This document shows positions 20,621 through 31,958 of a stretch of 64,000 nt of DNA, one piece after another (position 1 is the stretch's first letter; each line of letters begins with the position of its first letter). This DNA is from Martensiomyces pterosporus (Eukaryota; Kickxellomycota; Kickxellomycetes; Kickxellales; Kickxellaceae), in the NCBI GenBank assembly GCA_025201845.1, contig MU603933.1, positions 230,691 through 294,690 of the forward strand. Reading direction: 5' to 3'. The translations under genes and the position numbers were made by a program. The notes beneath the pieces are model-generated. The model worked only from the letters and a program-made list of their open reading frames with translations, was not told the DNA's origin and searched no databases.

Positions 20621-22600
20621 TCCAGCACTTAGTAATTTATCCATTTCCCAAATAGCGCGCGACCTTCTATTCCCGACGCATATTGTGCGACTTTTGTAAT
20701 ATTACACCTCTTTGACATGCAGAAGCTGACAAGTGCTCTCATCCTCTCTCATCCTCATCCTCTTCGCGGCTCTGCGATGCAGAGCAAGTGGAAATGGTGA
20801 GGCGTTCACCAGCTTTGCTTTGGCATCTCGCTCGCATTCATCCTCGCATTTCCACCAAGCACCCCTCCGTCCCCATCTGCACAGAATGCTGCCAGTGCCC
20901 AGTGCCATCCACCCTGCTCTTGCGCATTCCTTCTGTTCGCCGCAGGGAACACCCGTGTCCTGCTGCGGGCTGGAAAAGAAAATGGTTTGGGGAGTGGGGC
21001 GTGTAAAAACATGTGGGTTGAGTGCGGGGGACTAGTGGGCGGAGGATCCGCCTTACGGAAACAGAATCAGCGGCTGGATTCTTGTTGCATACCGGGCACG
21101 AGGCAGTTATCAGTGCCACTCGAAGAAAAAAACGACAGGGAGCATGCGAGAGGCCTCCAGAACAAGACATGCGTCTATCTGCATGGACAGCTGCTAAGCT
21201 GGATACAAGACACTCAATGAAATAGTCCCCCAACTGCATGCCACATTCACGCCTCACTGAGCAAAGGAGCACCCGGGGACAGCTAGCGACTTGGCTATAA
21301 GCAAATGGCGCACATCCACCAGCACAATTAGCCTGCGCAAAGCCTCGTACTATACTCGTCTGTACGGAGAAAAAAATAACCAAACCCCCGAGACGCGCCA
21401 GAAATGGCAGTGCTAGCAACCGTGCTTTTTTGTCGCCTTGCTCCGTGCTGCCATCGCTGCCTTTCTCCGAAACCTGTCTGCGAGAGATAAGGCGCAGGCT
21501 GGAGTTTTAGTAGCAGCCCTGTACGACGCTAATACGATGTTACGAGTCACTCCTGCGTGCAGCATTTTCCAGCCTCCGAGCGCAGATCGACAGCGCACCA
21601 TCCCGCTCCCTCTGCGGCTTCTGCAAGCCTGCGTGACTTCCAACTGACCAGCTCCGCAACAGAACCAGCCCCCGATCGGCTGCATGCAACAAAAAGGAGC
21701 CTCGCGCTTTCCTCCTTTGAACATGTTTGCCAAATGAATATCCAAATGCAGAAAGTAAGCTTCAGTGCGAAATTGCCTCTTTGTAAGCATCGCAGCATAA
21801 CGCCATCCCCCGTCGCCATACCAACTCGGCACCAACCACTCTCCCTTGCCAAGCGCGCTCGGCAGATCCTGCTCCGCCCATTTCACGGTAGCCACTCTGT
21901 AGCACAGCTCGTTCCTACGCCGCAGCTTTCCTTTCTTGAACAAATGATCTTAAAAATAAATACCAATGCAGTCCTGTTCAACAGTAGCCTGAACTGAAAC
22001 ACTGGCGAACGCGTTCCCGCGCTTTTGGTTGTGTGGATGTCCCTGAGTTGGATGCGCCGGGCGCCCCCGTCCCTCCGCCACTCAGCACGGCAGCGGAGGT
22101 TTTTTTTTCTTCAACGCATCGCAGCAATGCCCAGCGTTGCACGACGTGCCCCACCGCCCGTCTCCCGCGTTCATTTATCTCTGCAGCTGATCTACCCTTT
22201 GTTTGCACGCCTTGTTATCTTTCGTAGCACACGGGCATATGAAGCCGCCTAAATGCCCGAGGACCAGGGATGGTCAAGCAAACAGCCCAGCCAAAGAAAG
22301 CCCAACAGCATTGAATGCCCGCAAAGGCCAGGCACTCGCTCCCCAAACCGCAGGTACTGCGCGATAAGGCGAGTCGCCAGGACTTCTCATCCTATAGCAT
22401 GCGTGATTTGCATGCATAAATAGATTACGAATCTGGCGCCAGATACATCAGAGAATAGCGGGGTCAATTAATAGACAATACTGTACAAGTTGAAAAACTG
22501 GCAAACGGGTGTAACTGCCGAGTGTGGCATGGATGGCATGCCAATAGACGCAGGTGGCTCTGTAGAGCTGCTACTGAGAGCGCGCCACATGGGTTCAGAC
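20621..22600. other. 2 kb convergent intergenic region
   Basis: Lies between the 3' ends of the kinase (plus) and homeobox (minus) genes. The largest open frame (minus, 21413-21943, 176 codons) shows no domain, signal peptide or coding-like composition. No repeat or RNA gene seen. Confidence 0.45.
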
Positions 22601-25558
22601 TCAGAACGGCATGGTTGGGTAGGTGATCTGCTCAATCATCACATCGCGCTGCCCAGGCAGTTCGCTGGATGCTACAGAGACCGGGTTTCTCGAGGGTTTT
22701 GACTGCAGCATTCCAAGCTCTGAGAGCGACGCGTGGAAGCTCAGGTGGCCCGCAGGGTCGTGAGCAGCGGTGTGAAGCGGTGTGGCCATGGGCTCTGTCG
22801 ATGCGACCAGAAACGATGCCGCCGAAGCAGCGCTCGAGTCTGCCTGCGAGACACCCATGGACGTGGAGGGCGAGTTGGATGAACCAGCAGCAGCAGTGCT
22901 GCCATCGCTAGAGGAGATGTCGCTGGCACTGTTGGCGCTGAGGTAGGCAGCAGCAACCGCGTTTGCCAGTGCCGTATTGTCGGAAAACAGCGACTCAGCA
23001 AACTTGCTCGATGTTGCCGAGATGTCGCCAAGCCCATGGCTGAGTCCTGAAACCTCCGTCTCCAGCGATGACGATGGCAGCTGTGGCAGAATTGTAGGCG
23101 ACTGTGCTTCAGCGTGCTGACGCTCTAGCTGCCGATCAAGTCCTGCTAGATCGGCGTGAAGGCTGCTGTGCGAATCTGGCTGGATACCCCCGTTTTGCAG
23201 AGCCTGCCCAAAGCCAGCTGTGCCATTCAAAAAGTCCAAGGCGCTGCATTGCATGAGCAGGTCATTCAGCAGCTGATACTGGCCGGAGGCAGCATCGTCA
23301 GTGCCGCAACCCAGGGGCAGCATAGGGACGGCTGACTGGTCGGCAGACGGCTGTTGATGCTGCTGCTGCTGTTCTGCAGCATGCCTGTCATGGGACGCCA
23401 GTACCGACGGCGGTGAAGCACTGGTGGTAGCAGCCACCGTCATAGCATCATTGTAGCTGATCGGTCCTTGCTCGCCATCGTCTAGCGATACCTCGCTGAC
23501 ATACAATGGGCGCTCGAACGAGTCACATGCTCCAACGCCGCGGCTGCCACCGTTTGCGTTGCCGCTATCAACCTCGCCTGCATATCCCTGTATGACGGCA
23601 GTAGCGACGCTCGAGGAACCCAAAAGGGCAGCATGATTGGCCAGGGCTGAAGATGAAGAGGTGGCGGCGGCGTGTGTGGGTGCAGCAGCATTGCCGCTCA
23701 GATATCGACAAGGCACCGGCGTGCTTGTAGCGGCTGCAGTGGGAGCAGCGGCTGTGGAGGCGGCAACCACCGAGGCGGCTGCTGCTTCGCTGGGCAGGGG
23801 GCCAGAACTAGCTGCTGCTATGCCGGGGGCAGGAATGGAGGGCGCTGGCAGAATGGCACTCGTGGCAAGCGGCGACGACTGAGCAAGCTCTGAAAGCAGC
23901 AGAGGCCCGCACATGTTGCTTCCGTCGGGTAGGGTGTCGCTCGGAATGCCTCCACGGCCAGACGGCATGCTGCTGGTGCTGATGCCGCGTGCGGCGTGGG
24001 TCTGATTGATGATCATCAAGTCTTGCAGGTGGCGGCGCCGAGACTCGAGAAGAGCTCCCGCAGATGGCACGTCGGTTGGAGGTGGAGGTGGGTGCGGGGG
24101 TGGGTGCGGGTGGGAGAGCTGCTGCTGCGAGCTCATAGGCAGGCCCGACGCAATGTCCATGTCCTGGCTAGCCATGCCGCCGCCGCCGCCGCCGCCACCA
24201 GCATCCACTGAGGACTGGGGGTGCACAGCGCGGCCAATATTGGCTAGTGTATGGCTATCTGCCGTAAATGACCGAATTCGACCACGTGCTGCATCATGGC
24301 CACTCTGGGCTTGAAGCTGCAGCGCTACTGGCTGGATATAGCCCCGCGTAGACACGAGTGGGGCAGGCGGCGTGCCAGAGACAGCAGTTCCCGAAAGCGC
24401 GTGGTGGGGAGTAGGGTGTGCTGGGTGGTGGTTGTGGTGCAGGGCACTGCCCGCTGGGAGAGCAGCGCTGAGCATCTGGCCGACAGCCGGTGCAGATGGC
24501 CCACTGGATGCCACTGCCGAGGCCACACCAGAGCTGCTGGGCCCCTGGCCGGCTGGGACTCCGATCGCGCTCTGGCTGACCACATGCGGCCCGCCGTGGA
24601 TGGATTGCAGGGTGAACTGCAGCGGAATGTCGGCAGGGATCGATATCTGCGACGGGTTCTGCAGAGGGAGGCCCCGGAAGGCCTCGTGCGGATAGGGCTC
24701 AAATCCCTGGATGCCGCGCAGGTTTTCAAAGCCCTCAGAGGCAACACGGCCAATTTGACGGCGGCCCATGTATGCGCGGTTATAGGTCAGCCGCCCCCGG
24801 TTGGCGTACATCCCAGAGCCAAAGAAGCCAGGCATGCGCAGGGGGTCAGGGGCGTTGCTCTCGCGCTTGAGCTTGGCGCGGCGGTTCTGAAACCATATTT
24901 GCACTGTGCGTGGAGTCATGCCTAGCTGCTTGCCCAGAGCCTTGCGCATCTCAGAGTCTGGCTTTGTCGTCTTCTCAAAGACCTCCATCAGGCGGCGCGT
25001 CTGCTCGGGTCGAAGGCGGTGGCGCTTCTTGCCTTGTCCATCGCCGTTTGGTTCAGGCGAGTGCGACCCCTCGCCTGTAGCGGCTCCTGACTGGCTGCTT
25101 GTCTCGTCTGTGTCCATGGCTGAGTTTGGCTGCGTATCAGATGCACCATCACGATGCGGGTTGTGGCCATCCATGTCCTTTGGGATAGCAACGAGCAGGC
25201 CAGGAGGCGTCGCTGCCGCTGTCTGCAAATCGGGGTTCACTATGGACAGGTTTATGTTATGCAACGAGCCAGACGGCGCAGGGACGAACTGGGCGGCAGG
25301 CACGGTGCCTGGCAGTGTCGGCGGCACAATGGACCCTGCTGTGTGCTCGTCATTCATCGGGAGGCTGCTGCCAACGCCAGCACCAGAGAGTAGTTGGCTA
25401 GCAACATGAGCAGCAGCAGCAGCGGCATCTACTTGCTGCTGGTACTGTGATTGATTTTGCTGAGGCTGTGCTAGCTGCTGTAGCGACAGGGGATGTTGCT
25501 GGATCTGCGGCGACTGCCACAGCAGACTGCTCACCAGCTGTGGAGGGAGCGAATCCAT
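22601..25558 (-). CDS. homeodomain transcription factor, Phx1/Pho2-like
   Basis: 985 residues in one exon from the ATG at 25558 (MDSLPPQL). The frame stays open 525 bp further upstream, but that part reads as translated CT-rich leader. A single homeodomain at about 178-237 follows an acidic/Ser linker: basic arm KKRHRLRPEQ, helix 1 RRLMEVFEK, and recognition helix RTVQIWFQNRRAKLKRE, with Gln50 and Asn51 of the homeodomain numbering. This arrangement (N-terminal homeodomain, very long disordered C-terminus) is that of fungal Phx1/Pho2-like regulators, which act in stationary-phase, phosphate and thiamine responses. The remainder is His/Pro, poly-Gly (GGGGGGGG), Ala/Thr and Gln-rich, likely activation regions. 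Nuclear. Assignment to a specific orthologue is uncertain. Confidence 0.88.
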   Translation of the reverse strand: MDSLPPQLVSSLLWQSPQIQQHPLSLQQLAQPQQNQSQYQQQVDAAAAAAHVASQLLSGAGVGSSLPMNDEHTAGSIVPPTLPGTVPAAQFVPAPSGSLHNINLSIVNPDLQTAAATPPGLLVAIPKDMDGHNPHRDGASDTQPNSAMDTDETSSQSGAATGEGSHSPEPNGDGQGKKRHRLRPEQTRRLMEVFEKTTKPDSEMRKALGKQLGMTPRTVQIWFQNRRAKLKRESNAPDPLRMPGFFGSGMYANRGRLTYNRAYMGRRQIGRVASEGFENLRGIQGFEPYPHEAFRGLPLQNPSQISIPADIPLQFTLQSIHGGPHVVSQSAIGVPAGQGPSSSGVASAVASSGPSAPAVGQMLSAALPAGSALHHNHHPAHPTPHHALSGTAVSGTPPAPLVSTRGYIQPVALQLQAQSGHDAARGRIRSFTADSHTLANIGRAVHPQSSVDAGGGGGGGGMASQDMDIASGLPMSSQQQLSHPHPPPHPPPPPTDVPSAGALLESRRRHLQDLMIINQTHAARGISTSSMPSGRGGIPSDTLPDGSNMCGPLLLSELAQSSPLATSAILPAPSIPAPGIAAASSGPLPSEAAAASVVAASTAAAPTAAATSTPVPCRYLSGNAAAPTHAAATSSSSALANHAALLGSSSVATAVIQGYAGEVDSGNANGGSRGVGACDSFERPLYVSEVSLDDGEQGPISYNDAMTVAATTSASPPSVLASHDRHAAEQQQQHQQPSADQSAVPMLPLGCGTDDAASGQYQLLNDLLMQCSALDFLNGTAGFGQALQNGGIQPDSHSSLHADLAGLDRQLERQHAEAQSPTILPQLPSSSLETEVSGLSHGLGDISATSSKFAESLFSDNTALANAVAAAYLSANSASDISSSDGSTAAAGSSNSPSTSMGVSQADSSAASAASFLVASTEPMATPLHTAAHDPAGHLSFHASLSELGMLQSKPSRNPVSVASSELPGQRDVMIEQITYPTMPF

Positions 25559-28500
25559 GTGTGGCGAGCGCGTATGCGATGCGTATGTGCGCAGTGCGCG
25601 GGTATGGGGAGGAGGCAGGGGGATAGAGAGGGGATATGCTTGTGCCAAACGGAATCGCACGCAGCGTGCTGTGTTGGCAAATCTTCGAGGGGGAAAAAGA
25701 GCAGCTGAGAGGCAAGAGAACGAAGGATAGAAAGAGAGCAGAGGAGAGAGCAAGGAGACAACGACAAAACCTGCGCTGGTGTTGGTTGCACGCTGTCGCT
25801 GCCGGGTGTCTAGATGCTGTGGAAAAGCGCTTGATGGCACGAGTATTGGTGGGAGAGAAGCTCGGTGAAGGAAAGCTACGCAGTGTGGAACTGGTAAGCA
25901 ATAAACGCGTAAATGAAAGCGTGCGGGGTGGGAGTGTGTGGGGGCACGAAGAGAGAAAGAAAAATATACGCCTGCGCGGGGTGGTTGGAATGGGGCCTCT
26001 GGGAGTGAGAGCCGAAGAGGGCAGATGGCGGTGGGGAACTCGGCGACAGGGCCAGAAAGGAAGCGAGAGGTGTGCCAGGGCAAGGCGGGGCAGGGGAAGC
26101 GAGGAGGGTGTAAGTGTTAGAATATAGGACCTAGAAGCCAGGTAATAATAGCAGGCAGAAGAGCGAGTGAAGATGGGGGGAAGCACAGCAGTGTGTGCGG
26201 AGCGGGCACCACCACTTGAAGAGAAAGGTGCGCCGTGGTCGCTGGGATGCGCAATGCTGCTAGGGACTAGACAGTCCACAACGCATGCAAGCGTGCTGCT
26301 GTGCGGAATGGTCCCAGGAATAGCTTGCAGGAATAACCAAAAACAGGCTGTTCCCAAGCTAGAAGCTGGTTTTTATGCAAGGGAGAGGCGCAGAGTCAGC
26401 GAGTCAGTGTGCGCAAGCTACTTTGAGCTTAGTGGGGCAAGATCAAAAGCGGCGCGGCAGATGGGAGCGGCAGGGAGAACAAGAATAGAAGCAAAGAAAT
26501 GTGCTGCGGTAATTGAGGTGAAGTAGCAAATAAGGTAACAATCGGCAATCGATAAATGCCGGGATACCCACAGTAGGATGGGTGTATGCGAGTGCGGGTG
26601 AATTAACAAAGGGGGAGCAGGACCGCTATATATAGAGCAGCCCTGTTCAGCTTTGCGCCTGCAAACAGCAAGTGCTGACGCAAAAAGCAAGTAATGCGCG
26701 TGCTAGAGCAGTTGGCTATTCAGACACAATCAATGTGAAGGCAGGCCAAGGTGTGAGCCACTAGCGCGCAAGTATACCAGGGGCAAAAGAGGTATATAAG
26801 AGCAAGGGCAGAAGGGAAATTGCAGGTGGCAGGGGGGCTTGGGGCTATGGCAGATGTGCCCAGGAGTGGGTGTGCAGTCGTCAGAGGCAAGAGGGCGACG
26901 TAAAGAGATGGAGAAATCCTTAATGTAATGGACTGCAAGGCTAGGAGAGGGAGAGAGAAAGTTGGCAATGCAGCGTGTGCAAGTGGGAAGGAGCCTCCTT
27001 ATTAAAGATACATGCCAAACGCGTTGCCCATTCATTCAAAGTGGGAGGAGGGAAGGGAACGGGGGGTCAGAGGGAGGAGGGGGTGCTTCGCCCGTCGCCG
27101 CCTTACACGAGCAAGCCTTCTATGCGCGTCAGATGCTAAGCAGGAAGTGGATTCGCGGGCAGGAGGGAAGCAAGGCGACGGGAAGAGGGGGTGTCCACGA
27201 GGCGGGGAACTGGGTTCGTTACAGGCCACTAGTTTGAATAAAAATGGCATTGTGGCATTGCGCAGAGGGGGGTGTAACTTCTGCCTGGGCTAGGGTAGCA
27301 GACCCCTCTTTCGCTATCCTCAAGAAGAGCATGGTAATTGTCGGGAAATTTGGACGCGGATGGAAATGCGCAAAGCGCGCTTTTTGGCCGTTCACACACG
27401 ATGCAACCACGCTCTTCACTGTCGGGCTCCTTGAAGCGCGATGGATTTGTTGGTAGCTTGCCTACATGGCCGGTGACAAATGCGGCTGTTTCTGTGCAAG
27501 CCATGTGGAATCTGCCAGATAGCGAGCAGCGCAAGCTTGCCAAGCAAAGCAGCAATCGAGAGGGCGGCTTGCTGCTGCGCACATATCCCAAATGCAGACC
27601 ATTATTCCATGCACATATCTACCTGTGCCGCTGTTGGCGCCTTTTGTCACAAGGGCCGACCAGTGAATGATGCAACATGCTCAGCACTCATACCTGGCTC
27701 ATTTTTGCTGGAAATCACACTAGCGCTAGCATCTGCGTGTCACACGGAAATGCGGCGGCTATGCGGCGGCTCGCTGTAACCTGTTCATAGCGCAGGGTTC
27801 TGCGCAGCCTATCTCCCTTACGCTCCTACGGACTAGCAGCATTGTGCTGCTCAAAGCACCCGTGTCTGTTCTTATCTTCATCCTCGTTCTCATCGTGGGT
27901 TAGGTAGTAAAAGTCTAGTCCACACAGCACACGCTAAATTACATGTGTCCGCTATATACTTAGCCGGCTCTTTGCACGAGATGGTGTGGTGTGTGGGGAA
28001 CTGAAACATGCCCACTCCCACTCCTTTCCACCCACACTCGCCGATTGCGCGGCTACCCCGCATAGCTATCCCGCGATGTGTAGTATTGGTGGCTACAGTG
28101 ATCGCTGTGCACCACCTCCATGCTACCACACGCTCTGCTGGGACTTTCCCTAGTCCTTTCGACTCCCTGCCAGTGAACGCCCTTCCCCTCACCCACACAC
28201 CAGTGATGTGTTACAGAGCGTGCTGCCGGGTGTCGATTCCAGCGATGGGCATGTGTGTGGCTACCACAGCATGTCCATCGCAGGCTGGCAGAGGTACACA
28301 TGCCTGGTCTTGGCTGGAAACAGGGAGAATGCGTTGGGCCACCATGCTGACGCTTTTTTTTTTTGCTTTGCGAATGCAGCCGTACATCGCCGACCAATGC
28401 TTCATCAATTAAGCGCTTGCATCGCTTGAGCACCATTATACACATGCCGATGCTCTGAGTGCCCGAAGAGTCAACTGAATTAAACGCCGACGCCCTACAT

Positions 28501-29424
28501 GCCTGCATGTTCATTCAGCTTTTCGCTGCCTCGGTCGCGCGATGCCAAGTGCGTAGTGTCTAGCTGGCACCTACTACTGCCATTCAAGCAAGCTTCCGTG
28601 TGGAGTTAGGAGGCAATATTAAAGGCTTGTGGCCACTAAAAGACAGCGATGCCCCAGAAAATTTGCATGCTGCAGCGCTTGTGCTGAGCAAGCAGCCACA
28701 GCTAGTTTTGCTGTGGCCTCTTGATTCCGCTTCTGCTTTCGGCTTTGTTGACTCGCCGGCAGATCCATTCCGAGCAAGATGCATCTGCGTCGTCGGCATG
28801 TCCTGTCTAGCAATGCTGCCAATGACTAGATCAAGCGGTGGGAAGCATCGTCCAGGACGCTGCACGTCGTAATAGACGGGCAAACGGCATGCCTGCAACA
28901 ATGGCTGTGGAATGTCTTCATGCTTCATTGTAATTATTAATCCGAAGTGGAAATGGCATAAACAATGCAGGCGGTTTCAGCCCACATATTTGCTCGGTCT
29001 CCCCTCAGTCCCCCATCCAGTATATACGCCGTTAGCACTGCTGCCAGCACTGCCCCTATTTCGCGCATGGCCCATTCGGAAGCCCCCTCCACCACTCCAC
29101 GGCGGCCTTTGCTGCGTGTCCATTTGTGCGTGTCCACAAAACACAGCAGCTGGAATGCGCACCACCCACCATTTGTGCAGTCCCGGTGGTGTGCCGCCTA
29201 TAGTGGTGATCACACGATCGATCAATCTCTTATCAGCAGCGGAGCCAGTCTAGATTGTTTGGCGCCCGTCCCGCCTGTGTCTCTTTGCCTGGTGAATCCA
29301 ATTCAAGCAGCATTGCCAATTTCCCCTTCCCCTTTTCGCCTCTTTTTCGATTTGTCGTGCGCTCAATTTAACTTGCCTTTCATACTCCTCTTATTTCTAA
29401 AGCTACAACAGCGCCAGAACGAAA
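25559..29424. other. 3.9 kb divergent region without a convincing gene
   Basis: From 25559 to about 27100 the minus strand is strongly pyrimidine-rich, as expected of the homeobox gene leader and promoter. Two TATA-like sites occur: palindromic CTATATATAG at 26626-26635, usable in either direction, and plus-strand TATATAAG at 26793-26800. The remaining 2.3 kb is mixed composition with short open frames lacking domains. A pyrimidine-rich tract just before 29425 belongs to the NDUFB4 promoter. Long leader introns or a noncoding transcript are possible. Confidence 0.45.
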
Positions 29425-29810
29425 ATGGGCGGAAACGGTCATCACGAAACTCTTTTGAAGGATCCAGCGATTGAGGAGTGGATTTGGATGCGCCAGAACA
29501 CCCACCGGTACTTCAAGCTCAACCGACGCACCGCTCCTGCTCTCGTTACTCTGGGCCTCGTCGTCCCTGCAGCCACCATATACTTTGCCATTGCCACGCA
29601 GGTACGCTACTGGTAGAGCTGCTATTCAAAAACGGCGGCGGCAGCACGGGCAGCTTGCCTCCACAGGTATGAAGGCTCTTGTGAATCTGCAGCTAACGGG
29701 CACTACTTTCTCTTTGCTTTTGTCGTATGAATGCCGATCTGTAGGATAAGGTTGATGTCAAGCCTGTGGTCAAGAAGGCGTGGGCTGAGGCGTACGCCGA
29801 GAAGAAGTAG
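29425..29810 (+). CDS. NADH dehydrogenase subunit NDUFB4/B15-like, two exons
   Basis: Accessory subunit of mitochondrial respiratory complex I, membrane arm. Exons 29425-29601 and 29745-29810, with a 143-bp phase-0 intron (GTACGC donor, CTGTAG acceptor), give 80 residues, the usual size for the fungal subunit. The N-terminus HHETLLKDPAIEEWIWMRQN, then HRYFKLNRRTA, resembles the fungal pattern (GGHH, LKDPA, W..M..N, YFRWTPRT). One membrane segment follows (about 38-57, ALVTLGLVVPAATIYFAIAT), then a short basic matrix- or IMS-facing tail (VKKAWAEAYAEKK). No cleavable presequence is needed for this subunit. It is the first of three plus-strand genes, with GWT1 starting 362 bp downstream. Confidence 0.85.
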
Positions 29811-30172
29811 ATAGCTCTCTTTCCGCCTCTTTTTCATACCTGCTTTGTCTCTTTTATTCTCGCATAAACACTCAAAACCAAATGTAGACGCTATGCATGA
29901 CCGCAAGGTGCAGATGTCTGTCTGTGTGCAGTTGCAGCCTCTCAGACCATGTCCATGACGGGGACCATACTCAACTAGGGCTGCGCATCATGTATTTCGA
30001 GGCTGCTTTTCGTTTGGGTATGCGTGCATGCGAGGGCTTGATTCCCAGGACACTTCGTTATCCCTTTTTTTCTGCTGTTGCTGTTCTCGCCCTGTTTCCG
30101 CCTCGGAACCCCAAACCTCTCCCAGCATACGCACACCTGCATATCCCACAGGAACAACGAGGCATCGCGAAA
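29811..30172. other. intergenic region, GWT1 promoter and leader
   Basis: 362 bp. It includes a T-rich/CT-rich stretch near 30060-30120 and a CCCACAG just before the GWT1 start that could be a leader-intron acceptor. Nothing else is seen. Confidence 0.4.
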
Positions 30173-31642
30173 ATGGATCCAGCGGCGATGCCAACGGACC
30201 CAACAACGAAGGAGTACAAGGAGTGGCGAGTTTCCGACTTGAAAGGCAGCAGCATGACGGAAATCCACATAGTGGTCTCCACGGTGATGCTCTCGTACTG
30301 GTGCTGGAAGTGCAAGACGGCAGCCGAGTTCCACCGCAACCCAGGTGGCTTCAGCGGCCGTGGCTGGCGCAGCTTTATCTTTGAGTGCGTCGTCTTTCTC
30401 ATCCCCATGTTTCTGGCTCTGACAGGCCGCTATCTGTACTGGACAATGGCCGTGCTGGTCGCTACAAGCATCTACTACCGCAGAAAGATCCCTAATGCGC
30501 CTTACCGCCACGACAAATGGGCACCAGATCCACGCGCTACTGAGTTCAACAAGAGCTACGTCCCGGGCAAAATCACGCCAAAGCCCTATCTGAGCATTTA
30601 CCGCGCAGAGATGATGCTCCTTACTTGCTTCTGCATCCTCGCAGTGGACTTTGACGTGTTTCCTCTCGAGTACGCCAAAGTAGAGACGTGGGGGACATCC
30701 GTCATGGACCTGGGCGTCGGCTCATTTGTGTTCTCTGCTGGTGTAGTCGGAATAAAGGCGTTCCTGCCCCGGCAGATCAAGGACAAGGTGGTCAGGACAT
30801 CGCTGGCACACCAGCTCAAGGCTGGGCTATGGACTGCGTTCCCAATCCTTATTCTCGGCTTCTCACGGTTTATCATGACGGAGTCCGTCGATTACCAGAA
30901 GCATGTGTCCGAGTACGGCACGCATTGGAATTTCTTCTTCACGCTGGGATTCCTCCCGATCTTTGTTCCGCTTGGCCTGTACGTGTATGACGACTTGCGC
31001 GTCACTTCGATGGCTCTTCTAGTCGTCTACCAGGCAGTGATCAGCATCCCGCAGCTTGGCGAGTGGCTGGAGAACGCTGAGCGCACGGACTTTGTCTCGG
31101 CCAACCGTGAGGGCATATTCTCGTTCATCGGCTACCTGGCCATATTTCTAATGGGCATGAGTTTGGGCAAGGAGGTCTTGCCAGATGCACGGACGTTCCA
31201 GGACCGCAGAATGCGCATCATTGCAGTGCTGGCCGTCTGGATGACTGCAGGGATGAGCTTTGTCCTTGCAAACTTTGTCCTTGGCATCGAGCCATCGCGG
31301 AGGTTCGCCAACGCACCTTACTGCCTCTGGGTGGCTGCATTCAATTCGGCCATGCTCTGGTGCTTCCTGGTCATCGAGGAGGACATCGATTCGAAGCTGC
31401 CCCCTGAGCTCTCTCGCTCGGGACGGCCGCGCGGCTACGATGTGCCGATGATCCTGGAAGCTGTCAACCTCAACAGCCTGACCACGTTCCTTGTCGCCAA
31501 CCTGCTCACTGGGGCAGTCAACATGCTGTTCGAAACGCTGCTATGCAGCACGGCAGAGTCGTTCGCCATCCTGGCTGCGTACACCTTGCTGTTTATGCTG
31601 CCTGCCCTGGTCCTGTACTTGAGGGGCACCCGAATTAGATGA
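30173..31642 (+). CDS. GWT1: GPI-anchor inositol acyltransferase GWT1/PIG-W
   Basis: Acylates the inositol ring of glucosaminyl-phosphatidylinositol in the ER, an early step of GPI-anchor synthesis. 489 residues from the ATG at 30173, matching the family (yeast 490). The N-terminal signature KEWRVSDLKGSSMTEIH corresponds to the conserved VSGLTG.S.TEI block. The hydrophobic profile gives about a dozen membrane segments, with first segments at roughly 29-45, 60-80 and 85-100; YLSIYRAEMMLLTCFCILAVDFDVFP is the conserved RA.mm..T.i.ILAVDF.vFP region. The middle contains GTHWNFFFTLG, also conserved, and the protein ends in a short basic tail. GWT1 is the target of the gepinacin/fosmanogepix class. 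Upstream in-frame codons before the ATG lack similarity. Confidence 0.95.
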   Translation: MDPAAMPTDPTTKEYKEWRVSDLKGSSMTEIHIVVSTVMLSYWCWKCKTAAEFHRNPGGFSGRGWRSFIFECVVFLIPMFLALTGRYLYWTMAVLVATSIYYRRKIPNAPYRHDKWAPDPRATEFNKSYVPGKITPKPYLSIYRAEMMLLTCFCILAVDFDVFPLEYAKVETWGTSVMDLGVGSFVFSAGVVGIKAFLPRQIKDKVVRTSLAHQLKAGLWTAFPILILGFSRFIMTESVDYQKHVSEYGTHWNFFFTLGFLPIFVPLGLYVYDDLRVTSMALLVVYQAVISIPQLGEWLENAERTDFVSANREGIFSFIGYLAIFLMGMSLGKEVLPDARTFQDRRMRIIAVLAVWMTAGMSFVLANFVLGIEPSRRFANAPYCLWVAAFNSAMLWCFLVIEEDIDSKLPPELSRSGRPRGYDVPMILEAVNLNSLTTFLVANLLTGAVNMLFETLLCSTAESFAILAAYTLLFMLPALVLYLRGTRIR

Positions 31643-31958
31643 TGGCAGCGACGCTAGCACTACTTTGTTCACGTGCCACACGTAAAATGTTTAGCGGCCT
31701 GGGGTTTCAGTTAAACTCTGGCGAATATACATCTGCCACTTGGTTTCCCGCGGTTTAGCGTTCTTGCTGAGGCAACACCATTGTCACTATCTGCTCCATA
31801 TCCTGCACACCCACTCTGCTTTGCTTGCACTGACGCACACTCGCTGGTGAACCATTCGACGGGAGCCGTATCGCGGAAAGGATTCGACACAGCGCGCAGA
31901 TCACAAAGCCATTGCCGGGTCACAGACTGAATAAACACAAGGCACCGTTGCAGATATT
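31643..31958. other. intergenic region, BUD31 promoter
   Basis: 316 bp between GWT1 and BUD31 on the same strand. No TATA box. Nothing else seen. Confidence 0.4.

Noticed and set aside
21413..21943. 176-codon minus-strand open frame between kinase and homeobox genes
   Set aside because: No domain, signal peptide or low-complexity pattern as in the real genes; composition looks like noncoding sequence.
25559..26083. N-terminal extension of the homeobox protein frame
   Set aside because: Translation is Ser/Pro/Leu/His-rich from a CT-rich leader and unlike the protein; the start at 25558 is preferred.
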